A DNA stretch of 39,129 nucleotides from an uncultured Actinomycetes bacterium (GCA_903877095.1 CAIRCP010000170.1:1-39129); one strand, 5' to 3'; counted from the stretch's first letter, positions 13,773 to 21,773 are shown. Numbers and translations: made by a program. Notes: a model not told the origin generated them from the sequence alone.

Positions 13773-13918
13773 CCGCCGACCTGGCGCAGTGCCCCGACTG
13801 CCGGACGCCGGTGGCCGTCTACAAGGGCTCGGCGCACGGGTGGCGGTGTCGGCCGTGCGTGGACCGCGTAATAGGCATCGACCGCAACGTCGTCATCCAC
13901 ACCAGCGAGTCGAGATGA
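13769..13918 (+). CDS. Zinc-ribbon microprotein (49 aa)
   Basis: The ATG overlaps the preceding stop (ATGA). The 49-residue product holds two Cys pairs, CPDC near residue 8 and CRPC near residue 29, spaced as in a zinc ribbon, then a short beta-like tail (VIGIDRNVVIHTSE). Such microproteins in phages and islands are often transcription or DNA-processing accessories. The metal site is seen; the role is unknown. Confidence 0.6.
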   Translation: MTADLAQCPDCRTPVAVYKGSAHGWRCRPCVDRVIGIDRNVVIHTSESR

Positions 13919-14058
13919 CTCCCCAGACTCCGGCGGCGGCGAAACTCTCCTGTCCAGCCGCCGCCGGACCGGACGCCGGGCGCGCCGTTGCCTCCCGTAG
14001 CGGTCTCGTCGCTGCGCCCGGCGTCCACCCAAACTCCAACCGGGCAAAGGTCGAGTGA
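13915..14058 (+). CDS. Possible 47-aa low-complexity protein
   Basis: The ATG overlaps the zinc-ribbon stop (ATGA), continuing the chain of coupled genes. The product is Ala/Pro-rich without motif (MTPQTPAAAKLSCPAAAGPD). The overlap is the main support, and the composition could equally be chance. A strong hairpin begins four bases after its stop codon. Confidence 0.3.
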   Translation: MTPQTPAAAKLSCPAAAGPDAGRAVASRSGLVAAPGVHPNSNRAKVE

Positions 14059-14061
14059 GAT

Positions 14062-14104
14062 GACGGCGGCGGGTGGCTGGCTTCGGGCCGCACCCGTCGT
14101 CGTC
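14062..14104 (+). terminator. 14-bp intercistronic hairpin without U-tract
   Basis: Arms at 14062-14075 (GACGGCGGCGGGTG) and 14091-14104 (CACCCGTCGTCGTC) pair over 14 positions as RNA, with two G-U pairs and a 15-base loop. No run of T follows, so it is not a classical terminator. It lies directly upstream of the Shine-Dalgarno sequence of the next gene (14111-14118). It may be a U-less terminator, an attenuator or a processing/stability structure. Confidence 0.5.
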
Positions 14105-14127
14105 GCATGAGAGAAGGGCACCAACGG

Positions 14128-14691
14128 ATGACCTCAATGCCACCGATTCTGGACTCGTTCGTTCGCCACGAACGGGCACGAATCGAACTGTGCTGGCACG
14201 AAAGCAGCCATGCCGTCGCCGGGGTCATCCTCGGCGGTCGGCTGAAGGCCGCAACCATCACCGACGGCGAACGCAAGGGCGGTGTTGCCGGGATGCCAAG
14301 CGGCTCAACATCGTTCGCTACACTGCCGGGTCGCCATGCCGAGGTCGCCTATGCCGGTGTGTGGGGGCAGGCGTGGGCTCGGGCAGGTCGTCGCCGCCCC
14401 GGTCGCCGGGAGTTGTTCGCGGTGTTGGAATCGACCGGATGCCGGGACCGCGAAGTCCTGACCGCAGCCGGTGGACCCGACGCCGGGGAGTCGGTCGTGC
14501 CGATCTTGGAGACCTGCTGGGCGGCGGTCACCACGCTGGCGGTGAAGTTGTTCAACACCGGCACGATCGCCGAGGCCGATGTGCTGGCGGCGCTGAGCCT
14601 GAGCGCCGATCCCGGCACCCGCTCGCTGGAGCTGTCGATGATCCGCAGCGGGGCGGCACCGGGTTCGTTCGCGGTGTCCCGCCCGGCCTGA
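14128..14691 (+). CDS. HExxH metallopeptidase-like protein (M41/FtsH-peptidase-like)
   Basis: A 187-residue protein with the zinc-peptidase signature LCWHESSHAVAGVILGG (His24, Glu25, His28). It resembles the HEAGHAVV helix of FtsH-type M41 peptidases, and the predicted helices after it would fit that fold. There is no AAA ATPase domain and no membrane segment, so if active it would work alone or with a host ATPase. ATG 14128 is preferred over ATG 14107 because GAGAAGGG lies 9 bases upstream of it. The third zinc ligand, usually a downstream Asp/Glu, cannot be fixed by eye. A role in cleaving a phage, host or element protein is possible. It is the last gene before the defence cargo. Confidence 0.6.
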   Translation: MTSMPPILDSFVRHERARIELCWHESSHAVAGVILGGRLKAATITDGERKGGVAGMPSGSTSFATLPGRHAEVAYAGVWGQAWARAGRRRPGRRELFAVLESTGCRDREVLTAAGGPDAGESVVPILETCWAAVTTLAVKLFNTGTIAEADVLAALSLSADPGTRSLELSMIRSGAAPGSFAVSRPA

Positions 14692-14788
14692 GCTGGGGGT
14701 GTATCCCGCAGTATCACGATGCAGCAGAGCTACACCGCTGCTGTGCTTCGCTGAGTAGCACGATGAGTAGCGCCCTGCTGAGCAGCGA

Positions 14789-15241
14789 TTAGCGCCGCTC
14801 AAGGACGGTAGCGATCACGGTGTTTGCGGCGTCCGTCAGACTCTCGTGTTCCCAGATGCGGAAGACATGCCAGCCAGCATCTTCTAACGCGGCGACGGCC
14901 TGACGGTCGCGCTCGACGGTCCTAGCCAGCTTTGGACCCCAGTACCACTCATTTCTTGTCGGCTCGCGGCCATGCGCCGGGCAAGCGTGCCAGAAACACG
15001 AGTCGAGGAACACGGCCACCCGCGCCCGTGTGAACACCACATCGGGGCGCACCCGTCCGCTGGGCAGGTCAAGCCGGTAGTCCTTGCGGAACCGCAGGCC
15101 AGCCCGGTGCAGCAGCCGCCGCAGCTCGACCTCCGGCTTGGTGTCGGTCCGCTTGATCGCTCGCATGTTTCGGGCGCGGCCCTCGGTGGCTGGAACCGGG
15201 TATCTCCGCAGCTCATCGGCACCGTTTGGAGCGTCCTGCAC
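14789..15241 (-). CDS. vsr: Very-short-patch (Vsr) mismatch endonuclease
   Basis: A 150-residue protein of the expected Vsr length. It nicks DNA 5' of the T in T:G mismatches that arise when 5-methylcytosine deaminates, starting short-patch repair. Visible family landmarks: RNMRAIKRTDTKPEVELRRL at the N-terminus, RPDVVFTRARVAVFLDSCFW carrying catalytic Asp67 and the FWH motif (83-85), a Cys/His cluster (CPAH), KLARTVERDR, and the C-terminal GWHVFRIWEHE. It is divergent from the methyltransferase gene with 65 bases between them, so one control region could serve both. GTG 15241 is used because it keeps the residues preceding NMRAI that other Vsr proteins have. It fits the adjoining C5-methyltransferase functionally. 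Confidence 0.92.
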   Translation of the reverse strand: MQDAPNGADELRRYPVPATEGRARNMRAIKRTDTKPEVELRRLLHRAGLRFRKDYRLDLPSGRVRPDVVFTRARVAVFLDSCFWHACPAHGREPTRNEWYWGPKLARTVERDRQAVAALEDAGWHVFRIWEHESLTDAANTVIATVLERR

Positions 15242-15243
15242 AG

Positions 15244-15290
15244 TTTTGTCGCCCGGTCGTGCTTCGATAATCCTTACTCCTGTCGGGATT
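15244..15290 (+). promoter_or_regulatory. Divergent vsr-methyltransferase control region
   Basis: A GATAAT -10-like hexamer at 15266-15271 is preceded by TTTTGT at 15244-15249 with a 16-base spacer, on the methyltransferase strand. An inverted repeat AATCC (15269-15273) and GGATT (15286-15290) overlaps the probable transcription start, a place where methyltransferase autorepression could act. No separate controller protein gene is seen. Confidence 0.4.
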
Positions 15291-15306
15291 GTGGGGAAGG
15301 GCTACC

Positions 15307-16257
15307 GTGGCGCGTTTTAGCTCCGTTGAAGTATGCGCCGGTGCTGGCGGCCAGGCTGTCGGCCTGCACAAGGCTGGGTTCGACCACTGGGCCTGCGTTG
15401 AGATTGACCCTGCTGCGTGCGCGACCTTGCGTGCCAACAGCGATTGGAACGTGATCGAGCACGACCTGACACTGTGGGAACCGGACGAATCCCTCGCCGG
15501 TGTCGATCTCCTGGCCGGTGGCGTCCCGTGTCCGCCGTTCAGCATTGCGGGTGCGCAGCTCGGCCGCGCTGACGAGCGCGACATGTTCCCCCAGATGATC
15601 CGGCTCGCCGAGGAGTTGAATCCACGGGCCATTCTGATTGAGAACGTGCGCGGACTGCTGGGCCGCAAGTTTGAGGGATACCGCGCCGACATCCTGGCCG
15701 ACTTCAAGGAACTCGGATACGAGTTCTGCGGCTGGGAGCTGTTCGACTCCGCCGACTTTGGTGTTCCGCAGAGCCGACCGCGTGCCCTGCTGGTCCTGGC
15801 AAAGCCCGAGGTTGCGATTCACTTCCGGTGGCCTGAGCCCAAGGCCCGGCGCAAGACGGTCGGCCAGGTGCTCAAGCGCGAAATGGCGCGGGGCGGTTGG
15901 GAAGGTGCGGAGGCATGGGCGACAGAACGTGCCAACGGGATCGCACCCGCGCTCGTCGGCGGCAGCAAGAAGCACGGCGGGGCCGATCTCGGCCCGACAC
16001 GGGCTAGAGCTGCCTGGCGACTGCTCGGCGTGGATGGGATATCACTGGCGGATGCGCCGCCGCCGCCGGGGTACGTAGGGCTGCCGCGCCTGACTGTTGA
16101 GATGGCCGCACTCATTCAGGGCTTCCCAAAGTCGTGGAAGTTCCAGGGGCGCAAGACTGCCGCGTACCGACAGGTGGGCAATGCGTTCCCGCCGCCGGTC
16201 GCTCAGGCCGTTGGCCGCTGCATCGCGGAGGCACTCGCCTGCGCGGATGCCGAGTAG
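15307..16257 (+). CDS. DNA (cytosine-5) methyltransferase
   Basis: A 316-residue type II modification enzyme that would methylate C5 of cytosine in the host's copies of the recognition site. Motifs in order: I VEVCAGAGGQAVGLHKAGF (7-25); IV GVPCPPFS with catalytic Cys75; VI ENV at 112-114; VIII VPQSRPRALLV (Gln155, Arg157, Arg159); a target-recognition region between about 190 and 270; and motif X YRQVGNAFPPPVAQAVG near the end. All catalytic motifs are intact. GTG 15307 is chosen because GGGGAAGG lies 6 bases upstream. The restriction gene begins 6 bases after the stop, so the two are one operon. Recognition sequence cannot be read off directly. Confidence 0.95.
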   Translation: MARFSSVEVCAGAGGQAVGLHKAGFDHWACVEIDPAACATLRANSDWNVIEHDLTLWEPDESLAGVDLLAGGVPCPPFSIAGAQLGRADERDMFPQMIRLAEELNPRAILIENVRGLLGRKFEGYRADILADFKELGYEFCGWELFDSADFGVPQSRPRALLVLAKPEVAIHFRWPEPKARRKTVGQVLKREMARGGWEGAEAWATERANGIAPALVGGSKKHGGADLGPTRARAAWRLLGVDGISLADAPPPPGYVGLPRLTVEMAALIQGFPKSWKFQGRKTAAYRQVGNAFPPPVAQAVGRCIAEALACADAE

Positions 16258-16263
16258 ACCCAG

Positions 16264-17064
16264 GTGACGAGCAAGGCAGACCGGGAAACCCTTGTCGAAG
16301 CTTTCGACGCCGCCGTTTACCCGCAGGACACCGGACTGACCGTTGATACCGCGTGGCTCGGGATTTACCAGATGCTGTGGTGGTACGAGCATGGCGTTCT
16401 GCATGTGCGCGAAGCGAACGACCTCAAGAAACCGCTCTGGCGTGACCGGGCCGCGCGACTGGAGGAGTACATCGGGGGCCAACTCGACGTTGATCCGGCC
16501 CTGCTACAGCACTATGTGGACCGGATGATGAATCTGCCGCGCTGGGAGGGGATGCAGCGAAACAACCCGGTGGGCAACGGCTTACGAATCCTGTTCAGTG
16601 AGTTGTGCGAACGCTTTGGTAACCCTGCCTTCTCATACCCCGAGGAGGAGGACGCGAACCGCTGGTTTCCTGGGATCAGGATGCCAGGCAGGTCGAAGAA
16701 TCCGAAAGTGGATGTGGCTGCGGTGCGCAAACTCGATGGCAAGCCGAGGGCCGTGCTCTCGTGCAAGTGGAGCATCCGGCACGACCGCATCTCGGACCCG
16801 ACGAACGAGTGCAGCCAGTACAAGTCAGCCGCGATTCAGCAGCAGCAGATCATGGACCTGAAGTACTACGTCCTGACCAACGAGATGAGTGTCAGCCGTC
16901 TGGATAAAGTCCTCAACCAGCCGTGCGTCGATGGTCTGATTCACGTTCACCTGGCTGGCGTCGGCGAGTTGGAACCACCATCCGACGAGATGATCCAGGC
17001 AATGAAGGACGGCAGGCTGATGGACATGGCCGACTTCATCCGCAACACCGAGAAATGGCGCTAA
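16264..17064 (+). CDS. Type II restriction endonuclease, CCGG-family-like PD-(D/E)XK
   Basis: A 266-residue protein directly behind the methyltransferase, the expected place of its partner nuclease. The probable active site is NPKVDVAAV (Asp150), VLSCKW (Ser166-Cys-Lys168) and Glu182 in NECSQYK. The D...(S/T)xK...E order with a K-to-E step of 14 matches my recollection of NgoMIV-type enzymes that cut CCGG-containing sites; the text around it recalls the BsaWI group. A target containing CCGG is therefore plausible but unproven. The GTG start at 16264 fits the operon spacing. The gene ends 17 bases before the convergent replacement flavodoxin gene. Confidence 0.8.
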   Translation: MTSKADRETLVEAFDAAVYPQDTGLTVDTAWLGIYQMLWWYEHGVLHVREANDLKKPLWRDRAARLEEYIGGQLDVDPALLQHYVDRMMNLPRWEGMQRNNPVGNGLRILFSELCERFGNPAFSYPEEEDANRWFPGIRMPGRSKNPKVDVAAVRKLDGKPRAVLSCKWSIRHDRISDPTNECSQYKSAAIQQQQIMDLKYYVLTNEMSVSRLDKVLNQPCVDGLIHVHLAGVGELEPPSDEMIQAMKDGRLMDMADFIRNTEKWR

Positions 17065-17081
17065 CGCTCCTCCAACGCGCG

Positions 17082-17534
17082 TCAGCCCATCAGTTGTGCA
17101 GCGACCGTCGCGCCGAGATTCCAGCACGCCTCAAGGTCGGCCTTAGTCGGCTTGCCCGACACCACGACGTGCTCGGCAGCTTTGACCCACCCCAGGCCCG
17201 TCGTGATCCCGTCCACGGCTCGCTGGGCTCCCTCGGTGCCCTCGTTGCCGTGAAGCCACAGCCCGAACGGTCGACCTCGGGAGCTATCGAGCAGCGGGTA
17301 GTAACTCTGGTCGAGCGCGTGCTTTAGGGCACCCGAGATGTACCCGAGGTTGACCGGCGAGCCAAGGAGGTAGCCATCGGCCTCAAGCATCTCGACCGGC
17401 GACACCGTGAGCGCGGGGCGGCGCACCACCTCGATGCCGACCAGCTCGGGGTCGCTGGCCCCGGCCACCACCGCTTCCAGCATCTCGGCGCAGTGCGGCG
17501 ACGGGGTGTGATGCACGATTAGCAGGCGTGACAT
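17082..17534 (-). CDS. Element-borne complete flavodoxin/FMN reductase-like protein replacing the disrupted host gene
   Basis: A 150-residue flavodoxin-fold protein (LLIVHHTPSPHCAEMLEAVV at the phosphate-loop end, ADGYLLGSPVNLGYISGALK, RPFGLWLHGNEGTEG). It is about 85-90% identical in protein to the combined host halves but clearly diverged in DNA, so it came from another strain or species. It probably binds FMN and acts as a quinone or similar reductase. ATG 17534 matches the host protein start; ATG 17540 and ATG 17558 lie in frame upstream. The host fragment stops at 17551 inside GGGTGATG, whose GGTGAT can pair with 16S rRNA 9 bases before ATG 17540. Reinitiation from the host operon could thus drive it. 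I see no promoter of its own in the 38 bases of element sequence upstream. Confidence 0.9.
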   Translation of the reverse strand: MSRLLIVHHTPSPHCAEMLEAVVAGASDPELVGIEVVRRPALTVSPVEMLEADGYLLGSPVNLGYISGALKHALDQSYYPLLDSSRGRPFGLWLHGNEGTEGAQRAVDGITTGLGWVKAAEHVVVSGKPTKADLEACWNLGATVAAQLMG

Positions 17535-17549
17535 GCGCATATCCGCTAC

Positions 17550-17595
17550 ATCACCCATTACCGACGATTAAATGCTTGAGGGCACCGCTGATATA
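17550..17595. other. Right attachment junction (attR), core TGCTT at 17573-17577
   Basis: Element sequence CATTACCGACGATTAAA abuts TGCTT, after which host flavodoxin sequence GAGGGCACCGCTG resumes. With the left junction this gives attB ..GAATGCGTGCTTGAGGGCAC.. and attP ..GACGATTAAATGCTTCAAGACC... These are inferences from one integrated copy. Confidence 0.75.
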
Positions 17596-17783
17596 CCCGA
17601 TGTTCACCGGCGACCCCAGCAGGTACCCGTCGGCCTCCAGCATCTCGACCGGGGACACCGTGAGCGCCGGCCGGCGCACAACCTCGACGCCGACGATCTC
17701 CGGGTCGCCCGCTCCGGCCACCACCGCCTCGAACATCTCCTGGCAGTGCGGCGAGGGCGTGTGGTGAACGATCAGCAGTGTGC

Positions 17784-17787
<4 letters not shown>
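17551..17787 (-). pseudogene. 5' half of the host flavodoxin-like gene (Rv2771c-type), now a short upstream ORF
   Basis: Codons 1-70 of the native gene (LLIVHHTPSPHCQEMFEAVV to NIGYISGALKH) run into element sequence and stop after LIVGNG at 17551. The GTG start at 17787 overlaps the TGA of the preceding membrane-protein gene (GTGA), so the frame is still transcribed and translated as part of the dapB operon. It lacks the C-terminal half of the flavin-binding fold and is probably inactive. Its stop codon sits inside the Shine-Dalgarno-like sequence of the element's intact copy. Confidence 0.9.
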
Positions 17788-18994
<1,207 letters not shown>

Positions 18995-19516
18995 TCACAA
19001 CGGTGCCGCACCGCGCAGGTGCTCGAAAATCAGCGACGTCTGAGTGCCGGCGACGTCGGCGTCGGCGTTGAGGTTGTCGACGACGAACGAGCGGAGATCG
19101 TCGGTGTCCCGTGCTGCGACGTGGATGATGAAGTCGTCGGCGCCGGCCAGGAAGTACACGTCGATCACCTGTGGCCACCGACGGATCTGCTGGACGAAGT
19201 GGCGGATCCTCCCGCGGGCGCTGGATTGCAGGGTCACCGCAACCATGGCCTGCAGTGGCAGGCCGATGGCGGCCGGATCGATGTCGGCGTAGAAACCGCG
19301 GATTACCCCGAGTTCCTGCAGCCGCCGCACCCGTCCGTGGCAGGTCGACGGAGCGATGCCGACGGCCTCGGCCAGGGCGCTGTTGGGCATCCGTGCGTCT
19401 GCGTGCAGCGCCGCCAAAATCCGGCGGTCGACGTCGTCGATGCCGGCCGGCTGAACATCCTTCGGTTTATCTTGACGCGAAGGCACTTTTGTCGACGTTT
19501 GTTCTGCCATAAGCAC
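18995..19516 (-). CDS. aldR: Lrp/AsnC-family regulator of alanine dehydrogenase
   Basis: A 173-residue transcription factor. After a polar N-terminal extension it has the AsnC helix-turn-helix (DDVDRRILAALHADARMPNS, ALAEAVGIAPSTCHGRVRRL) and then the RAM ligand-binding domain (QAMVAVTLQSSARGRIRHFV, VYFLAGADDFIIHVAARDTD). In M. tuberculosis the orthologue (Rv2779c) controls the divergent ald gene in response to amino acids. The same divergent arrangement is kept here. ATG 19516 and ATG 19510 are both possible starts. An inverted repeat in the intergenic region is its likely operator. Confidence 0.92.
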   Translation of the reverse strand: MLMAEQTSTKVPSRQDKPKDVQPAGIDDVDRRILAALHADARMPNSALAEAVGIAPSTCHGRVRRLQELGVIRGFYADIDPAAIGLPLQAMVAVTLQSSARGRIRHFVQQIRRWPQVIDVYFLAGADDFIIHVAARDTDDLRSFVVDNLNADADVAGTQTSLIFEHLRGAAPL

Positions 19517-19532
19517 ACCCTAATGAATTTTT

Positions 19533-19558
19533 TTCGGTGTGATTGCGTGTACGCCGAA
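19533..19558. promoter_or_regulatory. Candidate AldR operator in the aldR-ald intergenic region
   Basis: TTCGGTGT (19533-19540) and ACGCCGAA (19551-19558) form an interrupted palindrome, 7 of 8 matching, with a 10-base centre. It lies between the two divergent genes, 17 bases upstream of the aldR start and 47 bases before ald. Lrp-family dimers bind such sites, often several in a row. Other half-sites were not resolved. Confidence 0.5.
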
Positions 19559-19604
19559 CACTCTTCACACTGAACTCAGCCAAACCCCAGCCCAAGGAGC
19601 TCCC

Positions 19605-20732
19605 GTGCGTGTCGGCATCCCGACTGAGATCAAGAACAACGAATACCGTGTCGCGATCACCCCGGCGGGTGTCGCCGAACTGGTGCACCGCGGCCATGAG
19701 GTGATGGTTCAGGCCGGGGCGGGCGAGGGATCGGCCATCCACGACGCCGACTACACCGCGGCCGGCGCGAAGATCGTCGAGACCGCCGACGAGGTGTGGG
19801 CCGAGGCCGATCTGTTGTTGAAGGTCAAGGAGCCCATCGAGCCGGAGTACAGCCGGATGCGCAGGGGCCAGATCCTGTTCACCTATCTGCACCTGGCGGC
19901 GTCCAAGCCGTGCACGGATGCGTTGCTGGCCTCGGGCACCACGTCGATCGCCTACGAGACGGTGCAGACCGCTGGCCCGGATAACTCGGTCGCCCTGCCG
20001 CTGCTGGCCCCGATGAGTGAGGTCGCCGGCCGCCTCTCGGCCCACGTCGGCGCTTACCACTTGATGCGCACCCAGGGCGGCCGCGGCGTGCTGATGGGCG
20101 GCGTCCCCGGCGTGGCGCCCGCCACTGTCGTGGTGATCGGCGGAGGCATGGCAGGTGACAACGCCGCTGCCGTCGCATGGGGCATGGGCGCCCACGTCAC
20201 TGTCTTCGACCTCAACGTCAACACACTGCGCAAGATCGACGCGGAGTACGGCGGCGCCATCGAGACGCGCTATTCGTCGCGGCTGGAACTGGAGAACGCG
20301 GTCAAACAGGCAGACCTGGTGATCGGCGCGGTGTTGGTGCCGGGTGCCAGAGCGCCCAAGCTGGTCACGAATTCGACTGTCGCACAGATGAAGCCGGGCG
20401 CGGTTTTGGTGGACATCGCCATCGACCAGGGTGGCTGCTTCGAGGATTCCCGGCCCACCACCCACGACGACCCGACGTTCAAGGTCCACGACGCAGTGTT
20501 CTACTGCGTGGCCAACATGCCCGGCGCGGTGCCGCGCACGTCCACCTTCGCACTGACCAACGCCACCATGCCGTACGTGCTGAAGCTGGCCGACAAGGGC
20601 TGGCAGGGTGCCTGCTTCTCCGATCCCGCACTGACCAAGGGCCTGTCCACCCACGAGGGCAAGCTGCTCAACAAAGAGGTCGCCCACGACCTCGATCTCT
20701 TCTACACCGACCCGGCCAGCCTGTTGGCCTGA
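19605..20732 (+). CDS. ald: L-Alanine dehydrogenase
   Basis: A 375-residue enzyme catalysing the NAD-dependent interconversion of L-alanine with pyruvate and ammonia, and in mycobacteria also glyoxylate to glycine under low oxygen. The residues known for the family are present: Lys75 (LLKVKEP), His96 (YLHLAAS) and Asp270 ([11 protein letters not shown]). The NAD-binding motif is [14 protein letters not shown] (about 176-189). GTG 19605 has AAGGAG 8 bases upstream. Divergent transcription from aldR implies control by that regulator. It converges on the nitronate monooxygenase gene with 12 bases between the stops. Confidence 0.97.
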   Translation: MRVGIPTEIKNNEYRVAITPAGVAELVHRGHEVMVQAGAGEGSAIHDADYTAAGAKIVETADEVWAEADLLLKVKEPIEPEYSRMRRGQILFTYLHLAASKPCTDALLASGTTSIAYETVQTAGPDNSVALPLLAPMSEVAGRLSAHVGAYHLMRTQGGRGVLMGGVPGVAPATVVVIGGGMAGDNAAAVAWGMGAHVTVFDLNVNTLRKIDAEYGGAIETRYSSRLELENAVKQADLVIGAVLVPGARAPKLVTNSTVAQMKPGAVLVDIAIDQGGCFEDSRPTTHDDPTFKVHDAVFYCVANMPGAVPRTSTFALTNATMPYVLKLADKGWQGACFSDPALTKGLSTHEGKLLNKEVAHDLDLFYTDPASLLA

Positions 20733-20744
20733 GCCGGAACGCGC

Positions 20745-21770
20745 TCAGTCGAACAGCTCCCTGGTCAACGCCGCGATGACGTCGGCGGCACAGCCTTCTC
20801 TGGTGTCCCGCCAGGCCGTGCCTGCCCACAGGCTGACGGCCTGCGGGTCACCGGCCGCGGCCGCCGCCGTGCGGATCGGGCCGGTGATCTGGTTGACCTG
20901 CGGATAGCCCGGCGGCGCTGCCGCGCTGAAGCGGCGGGTGAAAGCACTGGCCAGGCCGCGGGCGTAGCGGCCGGAGAAGGCACGGGTCACCACCGTCTCG
21001 GTGAACCGGTCATCCCGCAGCGCCTGCCGATAGACCGCGCTGGTGGCGGCCTCGTCGCACATCAGCAGGGCCGTTCCGATCTGGGCGGCCACCGCCCCGG
21101 CGTCGCGCACCCGTCGTACTGCCGCGGCGTCGCCGAGGCCGCCGGCGGCCACCACCGGGACACCCAGCCCGACGGTCTGGGCCAGCAGCGTCATCAGTAG
21201 CTCGGTGGGCGGCTCGGCCTCCGGGTCGAAAATGCTGCGGTGCCCGCCGGCGTCTGAGCCCTGGACCACCAGGGCGTCCGCGCCGGCGCCGACCGCTTGT
21301 GCCGCCTCCTGCGGGCTGGAGACGGTCACCATCGTGAGCACGCCGCAGGATCGCAACCGGGCCAGCACGTCGGGCCCGGGGCAGCCGAAGGTGAATGACA
21401 CGGCCTCCGGTTTCACGTCCGCGATGACGTCCAGTTTGGCGGCCCAGCCGTCGTCATCGGGATGCGGGTGTCCCGGCTCGACACCGTAGTGGCGCGCGAC
21501 CGGCTCGACCAGCTGACGGTAGCGGTCGATCTCGGCGTCGGAGGCGATGCAGGGCTGCGGCACAAAGAGATTCACGCCGATCGGGCCGACGGTCAGGGTG
21601 CGGGCGGCGGCGATATCATCGGCCACCCGCTGCGGAGCAAGGTAACCGGCGGCCAGGAATCCCAGCCCACCGGCGTCGGACACCGCGGCGGCCAGCGCTG
21701 GGGTGCTGGGGCCGCCTGCCATCGGCGCTCCCACGATCGGGACGGCGAGGTCGGGCAGGCGCAAGCTCAC
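20745..21770 (-). CDS. Nitronate monooxygenase-like flavoprotein (Rv2781c family)
   Basis: A 341-residue FMN-dependent TIM-barrel protein of the nitronate monooxygenase/2-nitropropane dioxygenase family, which oxidises toxic nitronates such as propionate 3-nitronate. Visible landmarks: the N-terminal VPIVGAPMAGGPSTPALAAA, VSFTFGCPGP, the FMN/active-site segment VVQGSDAGGHR with the family histidine, PVVAAGGLGDA, and AQIGTALLMCDEA. Length is typical. It begins 3 bases after the pepR stop and so is probably the last gene of the pepR transcript. Substrate in vivo is not known. Confidence 0.9.
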   Translation of the reverse strand: MSLRLPDLAVPIVGAPMAGGPSTPALAAAVSDAGGLGFLAAGYLAPQRVADDIAAARTLTVGPIGVNLFVPQPCIASDAEIDRYRQLVEPVARHYGVEPGHPHPDDDGWAAKLDVIADVKPEAVSFTFGCPGPDVLARLRSCGVLTMVTVSSPQEAAQAVGAGADALVVQGSDAGGHRSIFDPEAEPPTELLMTLLAQTVGLGVPVVAAGGLGDAAAVRRVRDAGAVAAQIGTALLMCDEAATSAVYRQALRDDRFTETVVTRAFSGRYARGLASAFTRRFSAAAPPGYPQVNQITGPIRTAAAAAGDPQAVSLWAGTAWRDTREGCAADVIAALTRELFD

Positions 21771-21773
21771 GGC

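Larger units (their letters stand above)
3305..17577. mobile_element. 14.27-kb serine-integrase element, phage-satellite-like, with restriction-modification cargo
   Basis: The limits are set by the split flavodoxin gene. Host coding sequence stops at TGCTT 3305-3309 on the left and resumes at TGCTT 17573-17577 on the right. Contents in order: large serine integrase beside the left end; excisionase-like HTH protein; primase-polymerase/ATPase; iteron-bearing non-coding region; TerS-like protein; resolvase-type recombinase; TerL; small overlapping genes; HExxH protein; Vsr, C5-methyltransferase and restriction enzyme; and a complete replacement flavodoxin gene at the right end. No portal, capsid, protease, tail or lysis gene is visible, so a full prophage is unlikely. 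Replication, integration and terminase functions without structural genes fit a phage satellite or packaged island; a non-phage integrative element cannot be excluded. Confidence 0.85.

Noticed and set aside
14692..14788. Terminator between the convergent HExxH and vsr genes
   Set aside because: Short repeats such as GAGTAGC are present, but only a 5-bp stem (GTGCT/AGCAC) forms and there is no T-run; too weak to call.
3305..17577. Complete prophage
   Set aside because: No portal, capsid, tail, tape-measure, lysin or holin gene can be recognised, and the element is far shorter than mycobacteriophage genomes.
19467..20687. A 406-codon minus-strand frame opposite ald
   Set aside because: ald is certain, with all catalytic residues; the reverse frame has shadow composition.
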